Origin: Geodermatophilus arenarius
GTDB taxonomy: Bacteria > Actinomycetota > Actinomycetes > Mycobacteriales > Geodermatophilaceae
DNA: 64,000 nt
Assembly (NCBI RefSeq): GCF_042654585.1
Contig: NZ_JBHSGR010000003.1
Location: forward strand, 62,001-126,000
Reading direction: 5' to 3'
Shown: piece by piece, positions 24,655-34,570 of the stretch
Numbering within the stretch: position 1 is the stretch's first letter
Layout of the letters: every line of letters begins with the position of its first letter
Notes under the pieces: model-generated
The model's input: only the letters and a program-made list of their open reading frames with translations
Database searches by the model: none
Told to the model about the DNA's origin: nothing
Made by a program: the position numbers and the translations under genes

Positions 24655-26036
24655 CCGGCCGCAGGGACGACACCGGGCAGGACACCCCGGTGCCGGTGGG
24701 CACCGAGGCCGACGAGGCCCGCGCGGCCGGCGCGGCGGCGGCCGCGGACGCCGCCGCGGCCGCCGCCGACGCCGCGCTGGCCGACGCCGGCCTGCCGGCG
24801 GAGGGCAGCGCGGCCCGCCGCCCCGGACGGCGGGCCTCCCTGGCGCACCGCCTCTACAACGGCGAGGCCGGCCTCGACGTCGTCGGCCGCAGCCGGCTCA
24901 TCTACAAGGTCACCGCGGTGATCGTGCTGGTCTGCATCGCCTCGATGGTGTTCCGCGGCTTCAACTTCGGCATCGACTTCGCCGGCGGCAACAGCTTCCG
25001 GCTGCCCGGCGGCACGGAGCAGCTGGAGCAGGTGCGCGAGGCCGCCACCGACGCCGGCGCCGACGTCGCCTCGGCGCAGGTGGTCGGCGGCGACGAGATC
25101 CTGCTGCGCACCGGCGCGCTGGACAACGAGGGCGAGCGGGCGGTCGTCGAGGCGGTGGCGGACGCCGCCGGCGTCGACGCGGGTGCCGTCAGCCCCGAGT
25201 CGGTGAGCGCCGAGTGGGGCCAGGACATCACCGACCAGGCGCTCATCGCGCTGGCGGTGTTCCTCGCCGCGGTCATCGCGTTCCTGGCCATCCGGTTCCA
25301 GCCGAAGATGGCCGTCGGCGCCATCGCCGCGCTGCTGCACGACCTCGTGGTCACCGCGGGCGTCTACTCGCTCGTCGGCTTCGAGGTCACGCCGTCGACG
25401 ATCATCGGCCTGCTGACCATCCTCGGGTTCTCCCTCTACGACACCGTCGTCGTCTTCGACAAGGTCGACGAGAACACCCGCGGCCTGGCGCAGAGCGCGC
25501 GCATGACCTGGGGCGAGGCGGCCAACCTCGCGGTCAACCAGACCCTCATGCGCTCGATCAACACCTCGGTGATCGCGCTGCTGCCGGTGGCCGGGCTGCT
25601 GTTCGTCGGGGCGGGCCTGCTCGGCGTCGGCACGCTCAAGGACCTCGCGCTGGTGCTGTTCGTCGGTCTCGCGGCGGGCGCCTACTCGTCGATCTTCCTG
25701 GCCACGCCGATCGTCGCCGACCTCAAGGAGCGCGAGCCCGAGGTGGTCGCGCTGCGCAAGCGGGTGCTCGCCCGCCGCTCGGCCGCCGCCCGTCAGGGCG
25801 CCCGCGCCGCGGCCGGGCCTGTCGCCAGCGCCCGCCGGGCCCGCGGCGGCGCCCCCCGCGGCGGGCTGGCCCTCGCCCAGCGGGACGCCGGGTCGCTGGG
25901 CCCGGCGGAGGCCGACGTCGTCGTCGAGTCGCCGGCCTCGGTCGGTCCCGACGCCGGCCGGCCGCGCGGCGCCACCGCGGCGCCGCGACCGGGCGTCCGG
26001 CCGCAGCGGCCGGGCGGGGCGAAGAAGCGCCGGTGA
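24651..26036 (+). CDS. secF: Protein translocase subunit SecF
   Basis: Partner of SecD, 461 residues. A long Ala/Asp-rich cytoplasmic N-terminus (about 65 residues) precedes TM1 near residues 85-103, then GIDFAGGNSFRLPGG, P4 domain, and the SecF core LLHDLVVTAGVYSLVGFEVTPSTIIGLLTILGFSLYDTVVVFDKVDEN. The C-terminus is a basic Ala/Gly/Pro tail. ATG 24651 overlaps secD; the stop codon overlaps apt. Confidence 0.96.
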   Translation: MTGRRDDTGQDTPVPVGTEADEARAAGAAAAADAAAAAADAALADAGLPAEGSAARRPGRRASLAHRLYNGEAGLDVVGRSRLIYKVTAVIVLVCIASMVFRGFNFGIDFAGGNSFRLPGGTEQLEQVREAATDAGADVASAQVVGGDEILLRTGALDNEGERAVVEAVADAAGVDAGAVSPESVSAEWGQDITDQALIALAVFLAAVIAFLAIRFQPKMAVGAIAALLHDLVVTAGVYSLVGFEVTPSTIIGLLTILGFSLYDTVVVFDKVDENTRGLAQSARMTWGEAANLAVNQTLMRSINTSVIALLPVAGLLFVGAGLLGVGTLKDLALVLFVGLAAGAYSSIFLATPIVADLKEREPEVVALRKRVLARRSAAARQGARAAAGPVASARRARGGAPRGGLALAQRDAGSLGPAEADVVVESPASVGPDAGRPRGATAAPRPGVRPQRPGGAKKRR

Positions 26037-26629
26037 GCACCGCCGAGGCGCTGCCGCCCCTCGACGAGCTCATCGCCTCGCTGGCCGTCGACGTCCCGGA
26101 CTTCCCCGAGCCCGGGGTCGTCTTCCGCGACCTCACGCCGGTGTTCGCCGACGGCCCGGCCTTCCGCCGCATGGTGGAGGGCCTGGCCGCGCCGGTGCTG
26201 GTGGACCCGCGGGCGGCGGCGGTCGCGCACACCGACGACGGCCGCCCCGGCGACCCGGGCTTCGACGTCGTGGTCGGCGTCGAGGCCCGCGGGTTCCTGC
26301 TGGCCGCGGCGGTCGCGCTGCACGCCGGCGTCGGCGTCGTGCCGGTGCGCAAGGCCGGCAAGCTGCCCCGGGAGCGGATCGCCGCCGAGTACGTGCTCGA
26401 GTACGGCACCGCGACCGTCGAGATGCACACCGACTCGCTGCGCCGCGGGCAGCGGGTGCTGCTGGTCGACGACGTGCTCGCCACCGGCGGCACGCTGGCG
26501 GCCTCCGTCGCGCTGGTCGAGGAGCTCGGAGGCGTGGTGACCGCGGTGTCGGTGGTCGTCGAGCTGGCCGCCCTCGGCGGCCGCGAGCGCCTCGCCCCGC
26601 ACGCCGTGCACACCCTCTGGACCACCTGA
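26033..26629 (+). CDS. apt: Adenine phosphoribosyltransferase
   Basis: Purine salvage: adenine + PRPP to AMP. The 198-residue protein shows DFPEPGVVFRDLTPVFAD, the glycine-rich GVEARGFLLAAAVAL, RKAGKLPRE and the PRPP-binding motif VLLVDDVLATGGTL. A segment of about 20 residues (VLVDPRAAAVAHTDDGRPG) lengthens the usual loop before GFDVVVGVEARG. GTG start overlaps secF (GTGA). The secDF-apt-rel order is typical of actinobacteria. Confidence 0.95.
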   Translation: MSTAEALPPLDELIASLAVDVPDFPEPGVVFRDLTPVFADGPAFRRMVEGLAAPVLVDPRAAAVAHTDDGRPGDPGFDVVVGVEARGFLLAAAVALHAGVGVVPVRKAGKLPRERIAAEYVLEYGTATVEMHTDSLRRGQRVLLVDDVLATGGTLAASVALVEELGGVVTAVSVVVELAALGGRERLAPHAVHTLWTT

Positions 26630-26719
26630 GGAGGAGCCCCGGCCCGGTGGCGCCGCACCCCTGGCGGGCGCGGCTAGCATGGTGCCGGTCGTTCCTCCTC
26701 AGCCTCCGCAGGAGTCGCC

Positions 26720-29132
<2,413 letters not shown>

Positions 29133-29143
<11 letters not shown>

Positions 29144-29786
29144 ACGCCACCACCGCGTACAGCGGGTCCCCGGCGCCGGGCGGGGTGCGCAGCGACACCT
29201 CCGGCTCGGTGAAGGCGCCGGCGCGCCGCACCAGCTCGGCGACCAGCGCGCCGTGCTGCTCGTCGGTCGTCGCCAGCCAGCCGTGCACGGCCTTGGTGGG
29301 GAAGCAGCGGTTCGAGAAGGTGACCACCAGCGGCCCACCCGGGCGCAGCACCCGCCCGGCCTCGGCGAGCACCTCGATCGGCCGGGTCAGGTAGTCGATC
29401 GACACGCAGCACACCGCGGCGTCGACGTCGCCGTCGGGCAGCGGCAGCCGCGGGTCGGCGTTGAGGTCCTGCACCACCCGCCCGGTGGCCGCGGGGTTGG
29501 CGGCGAGCTCGCGGGCGTTCATGCCGAGCACCACCAGCTCGGCCGGCGGGGTGCGGAAGTGCGAGACCCACGAGGACATGAGGTCCAGCACCCGGCGGGG
29601 GACCGGCGCCGAGCCGTCGATGCCGAGCTCCGCGTAGAGGTCGCCGACCGCGGCGATCGCGGCGTCGTCGATGTGGGTGACCAGCCGCGGCGGGCCGTAG
29701 AACTCCGCGTCGGGCCGCTCGTCGTCGCGCGCGAAGAACCCGGGCGGGAACCCCGCGTAGGCATCAGGTCGGGCGGTCACCGCCAC
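29133..29786 (-). CDS. SAM-dependent methyltransferase-like protein
   Basis: A 217-residue protein of the methyltransferase type 11 class. RVLDLMSSWVSHF replaces the usual glycine-rich motif I, followed by ELVVLGMNARELAANPAA, DGDVDAAVCCVSIDYLTRPIEVLAEAGRVLRPGGPLVVTFSNRCFPTKAV. The atypical motif I leaves SAM binding unproven. GTG 29786 is chosen because GGAGGG lies 7 bases upstream; an ATG at 29864 would overlap the cyclophilin stop codon but would translate the repeat element between them. It overlaps the 3' end of rel on the opposite strand by 11 bases. Confidence 0.8.
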
Positions 29787-29798
29787 GAGGTGCCCTCC

Positions 29799-29851
29799 GG
29801 CCCCGTCCCGGGCCCCGCCCCGGGCCTGCGAGGGGTGGGGAGGACGGGGCC
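29799..29851 (-). repeat. Dispersed stop-codon-proximal hairpin repeat, copy C
   Basis: Third copy: a perfect 10-bp stem GGCCCCGTCC (29799-29808) with 29842-29851 and a 33-nt loop with the core CCTGCGAGGGGTGGGG. It lies 9 bases after the stop codon of the cyclophilin gene at 29861 and directly before the SD site of the next gene. The stem sequence differs from copies A and B but pairing is kept. Confidence 0.7.
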
Positions 29852-29860
29852 CTTCGTCCG

Positions 29861-30580
29861 TCATCCCCCCACGGGGGTCATCGAGGTGACCGTCACCGGG
29901 ACGGTGGGGGCGCCGCCGCCGGGCGAGGGGTCCAGCGAGCCGTCGTTGCCGTTGGCCGCCACCACGTCGAGGACGGCGAGGCCGCCGTCGTCGACGGTGC
30001 CGACGACGGTGTAGTCCGGCGGCAGCGAGCTGTCGCCCCAGACGAGGAAGAACTGGCTGCCGTCGAGGCCCTGCCCGCTGTTGGCCATCGCGACCGTGCC
30101 GCGGGGGTAGGTCTCGTCGCCGTCGACGTCGGTGGGGAAGGCGTAGGTCGGCCCGCCGGCGCCGGTGCCGGTCGGATCGCCGCACTGCAGCACCTGCAGG
30201 CCCTCGCTGTCGACCTGCCGGTGGCAGGAGGAGCCGTCGAAGAAGCCCTGCGCGGCCAGGTGGAGCATGCTCGCCGCCGCGCACGGGGCGCCGGCCCGGT
30301 CCAGGGTGAGCGTCAGCTCGCCCAGGCTGGTGGTCATCCGCAGCGCCGCGGTGCCCTCGGCGGGCACCTCGTCGTCGGGCGGGGCCACCTCCACGGCGTA
30401 GGGGTTGCCCGACCGGGCGGCCACCCACTCGCAGGCCACCGTCGCGGTGCCCGCACCGCCGCCCGCGGCGTCGCCGGTCCCGTCGGGGACCGGCGACGCC
30501 GAGCCGGGGACCGTGCCCGTGCAGGCCGACAGCGCCAGCAGGGCGCCGGTGACACCGGCGCCCGCCCGCGCCGGCCTCAC
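29861..30580 (-). CDS. Cyclophilin-type peptidyl-prolyl isomerase, lipoprotein
   Basis: A 239-residue exported isomerase. The N-terminal signal ends in the lipobox LSAC (VTGALLALSAC), so it is probably lipid-anchored outside the membrane. The cyclophilin domain shows RMTTSLGELTLTLDRAGAPCAAASML, FFDGSSCHRQV, GPTYAFPTDV and TVAMANSGQGLDGSQFFLVWGD. Cysteines in both paired positions suggest a disulfide. GTG 30580 overlaps the stop codon of the upstream paralogue by four bases; the two genes are a tandem duplication. Confidence 0.9.
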   Translation of the reverse strand: MRPARAGAGVTGALLALSACTGTVPGSASPVPDGTGDAAGGGAGTATVACEWVAARSGNPYAVEVAPPDDEVPAEGTAALRMTTSLGELTLTLDRAGAPCAAASMLHLAAQGFFDGSSCHRQVDSEGLQVLQCGDPTGTGAGGPTYAFPTDVDGDETYPRGTVAMANSGQGLDGSQFFLVWGDSSLPPDYTVVGTVDDGGLAVLDVVAANGNDGSLDPSPGGGAPTVPVTVTSMTPVGG

Positions 30581-31437
30581 GCGACGACGGTCATCGAGGT
30601 GATGGTCACCGGCAGGTTCGGGGCGCCGCCGCCGGGGCTCGGCTCGAACGAGCCGTCGTTGCCCGCCGCGGCGATGGTGTCGAGCACCGCGAGGCCCGCC
30701 TCGTCCACGGTGCCGACCGCCGTGTAGTCCGGGGGCAGGTCGGTGTCGACGAAGCAGAGGAAGAACTGGCTGCCCGTGGAGCCGGGCGTGCCGCTGTTCG
30801 CCATGGCGATCGTGCCGCGGGGGTAGGTCGTCTCCGGCGTGACCTCCTCGGCGAACTTGTAGGTCGGGCCGCCGGAGCCGGTGCCGGTCGGGTCGCCGCA
30901 CTGCAGGACGCCGAAGGTCGGCTGGTTGACCTCGCGGTGGCAGGTGCTGCCGTCGAAGAACCGCTGCGAGGCGAGGAAGGCGAAGCTCGCCGCGGCGCAG
31001 GGGGCCTTGGCGCGGTCGAGGGTCAGGGGGACGTCGCCCTGGTCGGTGCTCATGAGCAGCTGCACGGTGCCGCTGGCCGGGGTGGAGGCCGGGTCCGGCG
31101 GGGTGCCGACGTCGGTCAGGTTCGGGTTGCCCGACGTGTCGGGCGCGTAGGTGCAGGTGACGGTTCCGTCGGCGTTGGTGACCGCCGGGGCCGCGGTCGC
31201 CTCGGTGCCCTCGGTGGCGGCGGCCGAGCTGCTGCTGGCGGCGGCCTGGGCGCTGTCGTCGTCGTCCCCGCCGAGCCCGGCCACCAGGGCCACCGCCCCG
31301 GCGACGAGCACGACGGCCATCACGGTCACCACGACGAGCAGGTTGCGACGGCGCTTGCGGGCGAGCTCGGCGCGCCGCTCGAGCTGGCGCTGCAGGCGGC
31401 GCTGGGCGGCAACCCGCCGCTGCTTGTTGGTCGGCAC
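30577..31437 (-). CDS. Cyclophilin-type peptidyl-prolyl isomerase, membrane-anchored
   Basis: A 286-residue protein. A basic cytoplasmic head (NKQRRVAAQRRLQRQLERRAELARKRRR), one membrane anchor (LLVVVTVMAVVLVAGAVALVAGL), an acidic/Ala/Ser linker and an extracytoplasmic cyclophilin domain (LLMSTDQGDVPLTLDRAKAPCAAASF, FFDGSTCHREV, GTIAMANSGTPGSTGSQFFLCF). Mycobacterial PpiB-like proteins share the VPTN-x-QRR start, so GTG 31437 is used; GTG 31449 is four codons upstream and nearer to a GAGGAG. A TACACT -10-like box lies at 31531-31536 on the minus strand. Confidence 0.9.
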   Translation of the reverse strand: MPTNKQRRVAAQRRLQRQLERRAELARKRRRNLLVVVTVMAVVLVAGAVALVAGLGGDDDDSAQAAASSSSAAATEGTEATAAPAVTNADGTVTCTYAPDTSGNPNLTDVGTPPDPASTPASGTVQLLMSTDQGDVPLTLDRAKAPCAAASFAFLASQRFFDGSTCHREVNQPTFGVLQCGDPTGTGSGGPTYKFAEEVTPETTYPRGTIAMANSGTPGSTGSQFFLCFVDTDLPPDYTAVGTVDEAGLAVLDTIAAAGNDGSFEPSPGGGAPNLPVTITSMTVVA

Positions 31438-31592
31438 GGGTCGGGACACTCCTCGGACGGACGAGACGTTCCGCGGGGTCCGGACCCGGCCTCGGCCGCG
31501 CTCCGCGGTCTCCCCGCTGGTCGATCCGCGAGTGTAGGTGCCGCTCCTGTGGACCCTCGGTTGCCGGACCGGAGCGGCCCCGATCCCCCGCG

Positions 31593-31598
31593 TAACCT
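31593..31598 (+). promoter_or_regulatory. Leaderless -10 box of the hydrolase-hisS operon
   Basis: TAACCT ends 6 bases before the GTG at 31605, the spacing expected when transcription starts on the initiation codon. No SD sequence precedes the GTG. Confidence 0.45.
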
Positions 31599-31604
31599 GC
31601 ACGG

Positions 31605-32288
31605 GTGCTCATCCGCTCGTTCCCGGCCGGCGCCTTCGGCACCAACTGCTACGCCGTCGCCCCCGGGCCCGGCCAGGAGTGCGTCGTCGTCGACCCGGGC
31701 ATGGACGCGGTCGAGCCGCTGGCCCGGGTGCTCGCCGACGACGGCCTCAAGCCGGTCGCCGTCGTCCTCACCCACGGCCACCTCGACCACACCTTCTCCG
31801 TGCTGCCCGTCTGCGAGGGCTACGACATCCCGGCCTACCTGCACCCCGACGACTTGGGCATGCTCGCCGACCCCGCGCGATGGCACGGGCCGGCGCTGGC
31901 GCCGCTGATCACCGGCGTCCGGCTGCCCGACCCCACCGAGGTCGAGCCGCTCGCTGACGGCGCCGTCCTCCCGCTGGCCGGCGTCGAGCTGACCGTCCGC
32001 CACGCGCCCGGCCACACGCGGGGATCGGTGGTCTTCTCCCTCGACCTCGGGGAGGCCCCCGGCCTGCTGGCCGGCGACGTGCTGTTCGCCGGGTCGGTCG
32101 GCCGGGTGGACCTGCCCGGCGGCTCCTGGGAGGCGATGCTCACCTCGCTGCGCGAGGTGGTCCTGCCGCTGGACGACGAGACCGTCGTGCTGCCCGGCCA
32201 CGGCCCGGCGACGACGATCGGGCGCGAGCGGGCGACCAACCCGTACCTCGCCGACGCCGCGTCGGCTCCGAGGGGACGCGGACTGTGA
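31605..32288 (+). CDS. Metallo-beta-lactamase-fold hydrolase (glyoxalase II-like)
   Basis: A 227-residue zinc hydrolase. Metal ligands are visible in THGHLDHTFS (H-x-H-x-D-H), VRHAPGHTRGS, LLAGDVLFAGSVGR and VLPGHGPATTIG. It is placed directly before hisS as in mycobacteria, where it is annotated as possible hydroxyacylglutathione hydrolase; the true thioester substrate is unknown. The stop codon overlaps the hisS GTG. Confidence 0.92.
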   Translation: MLIRSFPAGAFGTNCYAVAPGPGQECVVVDPGMDAVEPLARVLADDGLKPVAVVLTHGHLDHTFSVLPVCEGYDIPAYLHPDDLGMLADPARWHGPALAPLITGVRLPDPTEVEPLADGAVLPLAGVELTVRHAPGHTRGSVVFSLDLGEAPGLLAGDVLFAGSVGRVDLPGGSWEAMLTSLREVVLPLDDETVVLPGHGPATTIGRERATNPYLADAASAPRGRGL

Positions 32289-33562
32289 GCGGGCTGAGCG
32301 CGCCCAAGGGCACCTTCGACGTCCTGCCGCCGGACTCGGCGCGCTTCCTCGCCGTCCGCGAGACGCTCACCGCGCCGCTGCGGCGGGCCGGCTACGGCTA
32401 CGTCGAGACGCCGGTGTTCGAGGAGACCGCGGTGTTCTCCCGCGGCGTGGGTGAGTCCACCGACGTCGTGACGAAGGAGATGTACACCTTCGACGACCGC
32501 GGCGGCCGATCGCTCACGCTGCGCCCCGAGCTCACCGCCGGGCTCATGCGCGCGTTCATCGAGCACCGGCTGCACACCGGGCCGCTGCCGGTGAAGCTGT
32601 GGACCGTCGGCTCGGCGTTCCGCTACGAGCGCCCGCAGGCCGGCCGCTACCGCCACTTCACGCAGGTGGACATGGAGGCCCTCGGCGTCGACGACCCCGC
32701 GCTGGACGCCGAGGTCGTGGCGCTGGGCGTGCAGGGGTTCCGCGACCTCGGCCTGCGGGACTTCGAGCTGCTGCTCACCTCGCTCGGTGACTCCACCTGC
32801 CGGCCGCAGTACCGCGAGCTGCTCGTCGCCTACCTGGAGAAGCTGGACCTCGACGAGGAGACCCGGCGCCGGGCGGAGATCAACCCGCTGCGGGTGCTCG
32901 ACGACAAGCGGCCCGAGGTGCAGGCCCAGCTCGACGACGCCCCGCTGATGGTCGACCACCTGTCGGACTCCACGAAGGCGCACTACGACGCCGTCCGCCA
33001 GCACCTGACCGACCTCGGCGTGACCTGGACCGAGGCGCCCCGGCTGGTGCGCGGGCTGGACTACTACACGAAGACGACGTTCGAGTTCGTCCACCACGGG
33101 CTGGGCGCGCAGTCGGCGATCGGGGGCGGTGGGCGCTACGACGGGCTGTCCGCGGCGCTCGGCGGCCCGGACGTCAGCGGCATCGGGTACGCCGTCGGCG
33201 TCGACCGGACGCTGCTGGCCGTGCAGGCCGAGGGGCTCGACGTCGCCGCCGCGTCCGGCGTGCGGGCGTTCGTCGTGCCGCTGGGCGCCGACGCCAAGCG
33301 GCTGGCGGTCCGGCTGGTCGGGCAGCTGCGCGAGGCCGGTGTGTCCGCGGACACCGTCTACGGCGACCGTGGGCTCAAGGGCGCGATGAAGGCCGCCGAC
33401 CGGTCGGGTGCCTCGCACGCGGTCGTCGTCGGCGAGCGGGACCTGGCCGAGGGCGTCGGCCAGCTGAAGGACCTGCGCACGGGGGAGCAGCGCGCCGTCC
33501 CCGTGGGTGACCTGTTCGAGGCGCTGAGAGCTGCGGTTGCTACGGGAGTGGTGAGCGAGTGA
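32285..33562 (+). CDS. hisS: Histidine--tRNA ligase
   Basis: A 425-residue class II synthetase. Motif 1 region (RETLTAPLRRAGYGYVETPVFE), motif 2 (WTVGSAFRYERPQAGRYRHFTQVDMEALG), the histidine-A motif RGLDYYTKTTFEFVHHG, motif 3 (GGGGRYDGLSAALGGPDVSGIGYAVGVDR) and the C-terminal anticodon domain are all present. GTG 32285 overlaps the upstream hydrolase gene; its stop codon overlaps the next ATG. Confidence 0.97.
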   Translation: MSGLSAPKGTFDVLPPDSARFLAVRETLTAPLRRAGYGYVETPVFEETAVFSRGVGESTDVVTKEMYTFDDRGGRSLTLRPELTAGLMRAFIEHRLHTGPLPVKLWTVGSAFRYERPQAGRYRHFTQVDMEALGVDDPALDAEVVALGVQGFRDLGLRDFELLLTSLGDSTCRPQYRELLVAYLEKLDLDEETRRRAEINPLRVLDDKRPEVQAQLDDAPLMVDHLSDSTKAHYDAVRQHLTDLGVTWTEAPRLVRGLDYYTKTTFEFVHHGLGAQSAIGGGGRYDGLSAALGGPDVSGIGYAVGVDRTLLAVQAEGLDVAAASGVRAFVVPLGADAKRLAVRLVGQLREAGVSADTVYGDRGLKGAMKAADRSGASHAVVVGERDLAEGVGQLKDLRTGEQRAVPVGDLFEALRAAVATGVVSE

Positions 33563-34542
33563 TGGAGACCCGACCCCTCGGACGGACCGGCGCGGAGGTC
33601 GGCGTCGTCGGCCTGGGCACCTGGCAGCTGGGCGGTGACTGGGGCGACGTCGACGACGAGCGCGCCCTCGCCGTCCTGGAGGCGGCGCTCGACGACGGCG
33701 TGACGCTGCTCGACACCGCCGACGTCTACGGCGACGGCCGCAGCGAGGAGCGCATCCGCAAGGCGCTGGCCGCCCGGTCGGAGCGGCCGTTCGTGGCCAC
33801 CAAGGCCGGCCGCCGCGCCGACCCGTTCGAGGCCGCGCAGTACACCCCGGAGAACCTGCGGGCCTGGGTCGACCGGTCGCGGCGCAACCTCGGCGTCGAC
33901 ACCCTCGACCTGGTGCAGCTGCACTGCCCGCCGACCGCGGTCTACTCCGACCAGCGGGTGTACGACGCGCTCGACTCCCTCGTCGAGGACGGCGCGATCG
34001 CGGCCTACGGCGTCTCGGTGGAGACCGTCGCCGAGGGGCTGACCGCCCTGGAGCACCCCGGCGTGGCGACGATCCAGGTGATCCTCAACGTCTTCCGCCG
34101 CAAGCCGCTGGAGGAGCTGCTGCCGGCCGCGGCCGCGCGCAGCGTCGGCATCCTGGCGCGGGTGCCGCTGGCCAGCGGCCTGCTGTCCGGGAAGTACGAC
34201 GAGTCGACGACGTTCGGCGCCGACGACCACCGGAACTTCAACCGCAACGGCGACGCCTTCGACGTCGGCGAGACCTTCGCCGGCGTGCCCTACGAGGTCG
34301 GCGTGGCCGCCGCGCGCGAGTTCACGGCCGTCTGCGGTGACCGCTCGCCGGCCCAGGTGGCGCTGCGCTGGGTGGTCCAGCAGCCGGGCGTCACCTGCGT
34401 CATCCCCGGCGCCCGGTCGGTGGAGCAGGTGCGGTCGAACGTCGCCGCCGCCGACCTCGCGCCGCTGACCGACGCCGAGCTCGCCGACCTCGAGCGGCTC
34501 TACGACGAGCGCATCCGGCAGCACGTCCACGACCGCTGGTGA
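33562..34542 (+). CDS. Aldo/keto reductase
   Basis: A 326-residue NADPH-dependent oxidoreductase with a (beta/alpha)8 barrel. Catalytic Asp and Tyr lie in DTADVYGDGRSEERI, Lys in VATKAGRR, and the His position in LDLVQLHCPP; the NADPH-binding end is VIPGARSVEQVRSNVAA. Substrate unknown. ATG 33562 shares its A with the hisS stop codon, placing this gene inside a hisS-aspS interval where actinobacteria often have unrelated genes. Confidence 0.9.
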   Translation: METRPLGRTGAEVGVVGLGTWQLGGDWGDVDDERALAVLEAALDDGVTLLDTADVYGDGRSEERIRKALAARSERPFVATKAGRRADPFEAAQYTPENLRAWVDRSRRNLGVDTLDLVQLHCPPTAVYSDQRVYDALDSLVEDGAIAAYGVSVETVAEGLTALEHPGVATIQVILNVFRRKPLEELLPAAAARSVGILARVPLASGLLSGKYDESTTFGADDHRNFNRNGDAFDVGETFAGVPYEVGVAAAREFTAVCGDRSPAQVALRWVVQQPGVTCVIPGARSVEQVRSNVAAADLAPLTDAELADLERLYDERIRQHVHDRW

Positions 34543-34570
34543 TCCACCCTTCCCCGAGAGAGGCCTGACC

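Noticed and set aside
29787..29864. Methyltransferase start at ATG 29864
   Set aside because: It would translate the hairpin repeat; the GTG at 29786 has its own GGAGGG.
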